Below, in pieces: positions 61,013 through 64,000 of a DNA stretch of 64,000 bases. The stretch is taken from assembly GCA_032378655.1 (NCBI GenBank), contig JAVYJS010000003.1:1-64000 (forward strand), given 5' to 3'. This DNA is from Arsenophonus melophagi (GTDB taxonomy: Bacteria; Pseudomonadota; Gammaproteobacteria; Enterobacterales; Enterobacteriaceae). Within the stretch, counting starts at the first letter, position 1. Every line of letters starts with the position of its first letter. The notes beneath the pieces are model-generated. The model saw only the letters and a list, made by a program, of their open reading frames with translations. It was not told where the DNA came from and did not search any database. A program made the translations under genes and the position numbers.

Positions 61013-61039
61013 GCCATAACTTAGCTACTAAGTTATGGC
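61013..61039. repeat. Hairpin, 12-bp arms, 3-nt loop
   Basis: GCCATAACTTAG pairs with its reverse complement around CTA. Confidence 0.85.
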
Positions 61040-61364
61040 ATGCTGTGTTAGGGATTGTATTATTAATATACTATAAATTTTCTGTAGTTCTTTATGTTTT
61101 TATGCATAGCTACTTCTATAGCTACCTGTGCTTCAGGATAGCATAAGACTAGTAATAAATCTATTGTGCTAACTTCTGTTTGGTTAACTAATGCTAAATA
61201 TACTAAATCAATTTAGTAATTCATTGATTAAAAAAAATAACATCTCCTCTTCCTACACATAGGAAGATGTGCCTATATTAGGGTGCTATAAAATACATTT
61301 TTTTTGCAGTTTTTCTTCAAAAATGAGATATAAGCTATGAAAAGTATAATAGGATAGGTAAGTA

Positions 61365-62108
61365 ATGGATAATATTAAATTAGAACAACTCATTAATGCA
61401 CGTTTGAAGATTCATGAATACCAAGATTATGCCCCAAATGGACTTCAAGTAGAAGGGCGCCATGAGATCAAAAAAATAATAACTGGTGTGACAGCATCGC
61501 AGGCTTTACTTGATCAAGCAGTACAATTATCTGCAGATGCGATTATTGTTCATCATGGTTATTTTTGGAAAAATGAAGCTGCTGTTATTCTGAATATGAA
61601 GCGGAAGCGATTAAAAACATTGCTTTGTAATGATATTAATCTTTATGCTTATCATTTACCCCTTGATGCTCATCCTATTTTAGGTAATAATGTACAGTTA
61701 GGACATCTTATGGGGGTCAAGATTGATGGTTACATTACGCCTTTATTACCAAAGGGTAAGTTTACTCAACCTATAACGCCAGATGATTTAATGATACGTT
61801 TAAAACAAAGGTTAGCTCGGAAACCGTTATACTGTGGAGATAGTGGTCCACAAAATATCTATACAATTTCCTGGTGCACAGGAAGTGGACAGAATTTTAT
61901 TCAGCAAGCAGCAGAGGCTGGTGTTGATGCTTTTGTAACAGGAGAAGTTTCTGAGGAAACTATCCATATTGCGAGAGAAATGGCGATTCATTTTTATGCC
62001 GCAGGTCATCATACAACTGAGCGATTTGGCGTTAAAGTGTTAGGTGAATGGTTACAAGAAGAATATGGGTTTTCTGTTACTTTTGTTGATATAGCCAATC
62101 CAGTCTAA
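61365..62108 (+). CDS. ybgI: Nif3-like metal-binding protein YbgI
   Basis: The 247-residue NIF3/DUF34 protein has the same length as E. coli YbgI, a toroidal hexamer with a dinuclear metal site. Likely ligands are in VHHGYFW (about residues 63-69), HLPLDAHP and GHHTTERFG near the C-terminus. YAPNGLQVEG at the N-terminus is typical. Its cellular function is not firmly established. It has a plausible ribosome binding site (AGGTAAGTA). Confidence 0.95.
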   Translation: MDNIKLEQLINARLKIHEYQDYAPNGLQVEGRHEIKKIITGVTASQALLDQAVQLSADAIIVHHGYFWKNEAAVILNMKRKRLKTLLCNDINLYAYHLPLDAHPILGNNVQLGHLMGVKIDGYITPLLPKGKFTQPITPDDLMIRLKQRLARKPLYCGDSGPQNIYTISWCTGSGQNFIQQAAEAGVDAFVTGEVSEETIHIAREMAIHFYAAGHHTTERFGVKVLGEWLQEEYGFSVTFVDIANPV

Positions 62109-63053
62109 TGTTTACAAGATAAATGACATACTATCTAAAGAACGTTAAACGGAAGATCTAGTTTAGATAGTGTATACTTTATAAAGTTTTTCAATAAAAT
62201 TTATTTATTTTAGCTAGCACATTATTGGTACTGATGAGCCATTTAAAATCCTGTATCATGTATTGGATTCCAATGCATAAATCTACTAAAATAGTAAGTA
62301 CTATGGCACAAGATATAACAATAGATGTAGATCTCTATTAATATAGAAGTATTCAATTTATGTCCTTTAAGTATTGGTTTGTATACTTAATTCTTAGCAA
62401 AGGTTTAATGAACATTAATTTCATAGATCTGATTGACAAAGCCTATTTGTGGACAAAGCTTTGCTTTGTATTTTGCTCATTGTAAGCAAATATTTTTATG
62501 ACTGTCATATGTTCCAAGTAATTAAACCAAGCGCTGCTACTTGTAACAAGTAGACATGAATTATCTCTATAAGAACCAACTTTTTATTGTTGGAGTTGAA
62601 TTATTTAACAGGATCAAAATGAAAAAAATTATTAGCAACTAATCCTAAATGCACTAACCCTTTTGTAAATTATATAACATGGGGAAATTATATTTTTAGT
62701 CACTTATTTTTGATGTCCTTAATAATTAATTAAGGATCCTTTTGCTGATTTTGCAAAAAATCATGAAGTTCTAATATATTATATATCTAGAAATTTTGAA
62801 TAGTATTTATCTATTTGCTTTTTAGAAAAGCGATATAAAGCTTTTATTGGTATTTGTGAGTACGGAAAACCAAATATCAAAAGTCTGTATTCATGTAAAA
62901 TATGAAAGTCTTTAGAATTTCTTAATTTATTCTATTTTTATTATCAATTTATTGTGAAAATCATTTATAAACCATGATATTTCACAATAAATTGATTTCT
63001 AGCTGTTTTTAATCATAACCGAAAATAACATTTTACTTATAACTGATAAAGTA
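62109..63053. other. Gene desert downstream of ybgI
   Basis: No gene or relic recognised (pxpBC follow ybgI in E. coli). A 10-bp inverted repeat with a wide loop lies near 62130-62172, after the ybgI stop. The hairpin at 62943-62996 is listed separately. Confidence 0.5.
62943..62996. repeat. Hairpin, 17-bp arms plus inner stem
   Basis: Arms 62943-62959 and 62980-62996 pair perfectly. Inside, ATCAT and ATGAT can add five more pairs with one bulged base. Confidence 0.85.
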
Positions 63054-63099
63054 TCTATTTTTATTGCCTAGATCTTAAGATCTAGGCAATAAAAATAGA
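63054..63099. repeat. 46-bp perfect palindrome 3' of the nadB relic
   Basis: Two 23-base arms meet at 63076/63077 with no spacer. The core TTGCCTAGATCTT is flanked by A and T runs. It lies immediately beyond the last recognisable piece of nadB, where a terminator might have been, but the structure is far more symmetrical than a normal terminator. Confidence 0.92.
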
Positions 63100-63104
63100 A
63101 TGGT

Positions 63105-63445
63105 GTTGTAATCGTTGTATGTAAAGCTGAATATCTTTAAATACATGCTTATTCCAAGCTGTCCTCATTAACAGCACCATAATATAGTTTTTTTACCTTT
63201 TCTTGCTTTATTATTTTTTTTAAACTACATAAACTTGTACAGGAAATGAAAGTATCTGCAAGATAGGTATACTATCTTTTGATCAAAAACCACTGCAATT
63301 CCATATTAAGAAGCTTCCTTAGCTGCAATGTTTTAACTAATAGTTTTTAAATATGATTATTGGTATTGTAAAGTTACTTAAAAACACTACTGAAGATATT
63401 GATGATAGGCCAGCAATATCATAACCAATGATTAAAAATTTCAGT
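63105..63445 (-). pseudogene. nadB: nadB pseudogene (L-aspartate oxidase)
   Basis: Minus-strand fragments in order: FLIIGYDIAGLSSIS (about 63437-63393) matches VLIIGSGAAGLSLAL, the FAD-binding N-terminus. YGIAVVFDQK (about 63310-63280) matches QGGIAAVFDET, and ADTFISCTSLCS (about 63262-63227) matches EDTLIAGAGICD. A possible C-terminal trace, LMRTAWNKHVF, lies near 63165-63135, implying a large internal deletion. Stops and frameshifts are present. nadB is divergent from rpoE in E. coli, as here. NadB starts de novo NAD synthesis from aspartate. Confidence 0.8.
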
Positions 63446-63723
63446 ATAGTGTTGTATTAATGATGATGATCATATCGCTTATAAATTTTATAGTAAAGGA
63501 ATCACCATATTAGTCTACTTTTAGACAAAGAGTAGACTAATATGGTGATTCAAAAGAACTTGTTATTAACAAATATTGCACAGCTTACATTGAATTGCAA
63601 ATATTTTACATTAACTAATACCAATCAGTATTTTAAGCAAATTACTTATTGACAAATCATGGACAATATAGCGAGTGACAATAATGAGAATATGAGGCTT
63701 ATTTTCGTGAGAAGTTATCTCAA
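63446..63723. other. nadB relic-rpoE intergenic region
   Basis: About 280 bases that should carry the rpoE promoters. A 21-bp-arm hairpin (63499-63551) occupies part of it. No sigma-E autoregulatory promoter can be called with confidence. Confidence 0.5.
63499..63551. repeat. Hairpin, 21-bp arms, 11-nt loop
   Basis: Arms 63499-63519 and 63531-63551 are exact reverse complements around an 11-base loop, about 170 bases upstream of the rpoE start. Confidence 0.9.
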
Positions 63724-64000
63724 ATGAGCGAGAAGTTAATAGATCAGTCTCTTGTTGAACGGGTACAAAAAGGAGATAAACAAGCTTTTAATTTACTGGT
63801 TATTCGATACCAGAATCAGGTTATGAGTATTGTTTCTCGTTATGTTCCACATGGAGATACACAGGATGTGGCTCAAGAATCTTTCCTTAAAGCTTATTGT
63901 GCTATTAGTTTATTTCGCGGCGACAGTGCATTTTATACTTGGCTGTATCGGATTGCCGTCAATACAGCAAAAAATTATCTTGTATATACAAGACGTCGGC
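63724..64000 (+). CDS. rpoE: RNA polymerase sigma-E factor (partial, runs off window end)
   Basis: The first 92 codons of an ECF sigma factor, cut by the window edge. MSEKLIDQSLVERVQKGD and then KQAFNLLVIRYQ match E. coli RpoE closely. Region 2 includes QDVAQESFLKAYCAI and the -10 recognition part FRGDSAFYTWLYRIAVNTAK. Sigma-E controls the response to misfolded outer-membrane proteins, which fits retention of ompA, ompF and lipid A genes. rseA would be expected beyond the window. Confidence 0.96.
   Translation, partial: MSEKLIDQSLVERVQKGDKQAFNLLVIRYQNQVMSIVSRYVPHGDTQDVAQESFLKAYCAISLFRGDSAFYTWLYRIAVNTAKNYLVYTRRR

Larger units (their letters stand above)
60216..61364. other. Gene desert between rhtA and ybgI
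   Basis: No gene recognised. It holds the compound hairpin at 60337-60400, the tandem duplication at 60510-60551 and hairpins at 60764-60780 (8-bp arms) and 61013-61039. Confidence 0.5.

Noticed and set aside
61827..62012. 61-codon minus-strand frame
   Set aside because: Antisense shadow within ybgI.
1..64000. CRISPR array
   Set aside because: Tandem repeats found have only two adjacent copies and no spacers; no cas gene is present.

Overview
The window looks like part of a decaying genome from an insect endosymbiont of the Enterobacterales (Gammaproteobacteria). Nearly every intact gene is a close match to an Escherichia coli protein, and several blocks keep E. coli gene order: rplY-[yejK/yejL/yejM relics]-proL; sapA(relic)BCDF-fabI; gloC-aspC-ompF-asnS-pncB-pepN-pyrD-[ycbX relic]-[pqiB relic]-fabA-ompA; [fabF relic]-pabC-[mltG relic]-tmk-holB-ycfH-hinT-lpoB; and [nadB relic]-rpoE. 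Intact coding sequence adds up to about 30.5 kb of 64 kb (about 48%). The rest is very AT-rich and holds identifiable relics of genes, short tandem duplications and a striking number of perfect inverted repeats. I see no insertion sequences, prophage, CRISPR array or rRNA, and only one tRNA. The species cannot be named from the sequence alone.

Layout. 0-5 kb: tRNA-Pro(GGG), relics of yejM, yejL and perhaps yejK, then rplY. 5-11 kb: fabI and the sap operon, with sapA dead. 11-14.6 kb: gene desert. 14.6-26.6 kb: best-preserved block (lpxL, gloC, aspC, ompF, asnS, pncB, pepN, pyrD). 26.6-35.7 kb: ycbX and pqiB relics, fabA, ompA, glyS, glyQ. 35.7-42.3 kb: a 6.6 kb desert full of hairpins. 42.3-47.4 kb: hemN and a polar amino acid ABC transporter with no ATPase gene. 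47.4-56.7 kb: fabF relic, pabC, mltG relic, tmk-holB-ycfH, hinT, lpoB, trhP. 56.7-64 kb: rhtA, ybgI, nadB relic and the start of rpoE, separated by deserts.

How it fits together. The retained set covers the cell envelope (lpxL, ompA, ompF, lpoB), fatty acid synthesis (fabA, fabI), translation (asnS, glyQS, rplY, a tRNA-modifying enzyme), nucleotide and cofactor synthesis (pyrD, tmk, pabC, hemN) and nicotinate salvage (pncB). The losses look functionally coherent. nadB is broken while pncB is intact, which points to use of host-supplied nicotinate. sapA is broken while sapBCDF is open, which agrees with SapBCDF acting as a putrescine exporter without SapA. fabF is broken while other fatty acid genes survive.

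The most unusual signal is the density of long perfect palindromes and stem-loops in noncoding DNA. Zero-spacer palindromes of 58, 50, 46 and 36 bp occur, along with about twenty more with arms of 14-31 bp. One inverted repeat (48647-48761) has an arm that is an exact inverted copy of a conserved piece of the dead fabF gene beside it. This suggests that inverted duplication by template switching creates these structures as genes decay.
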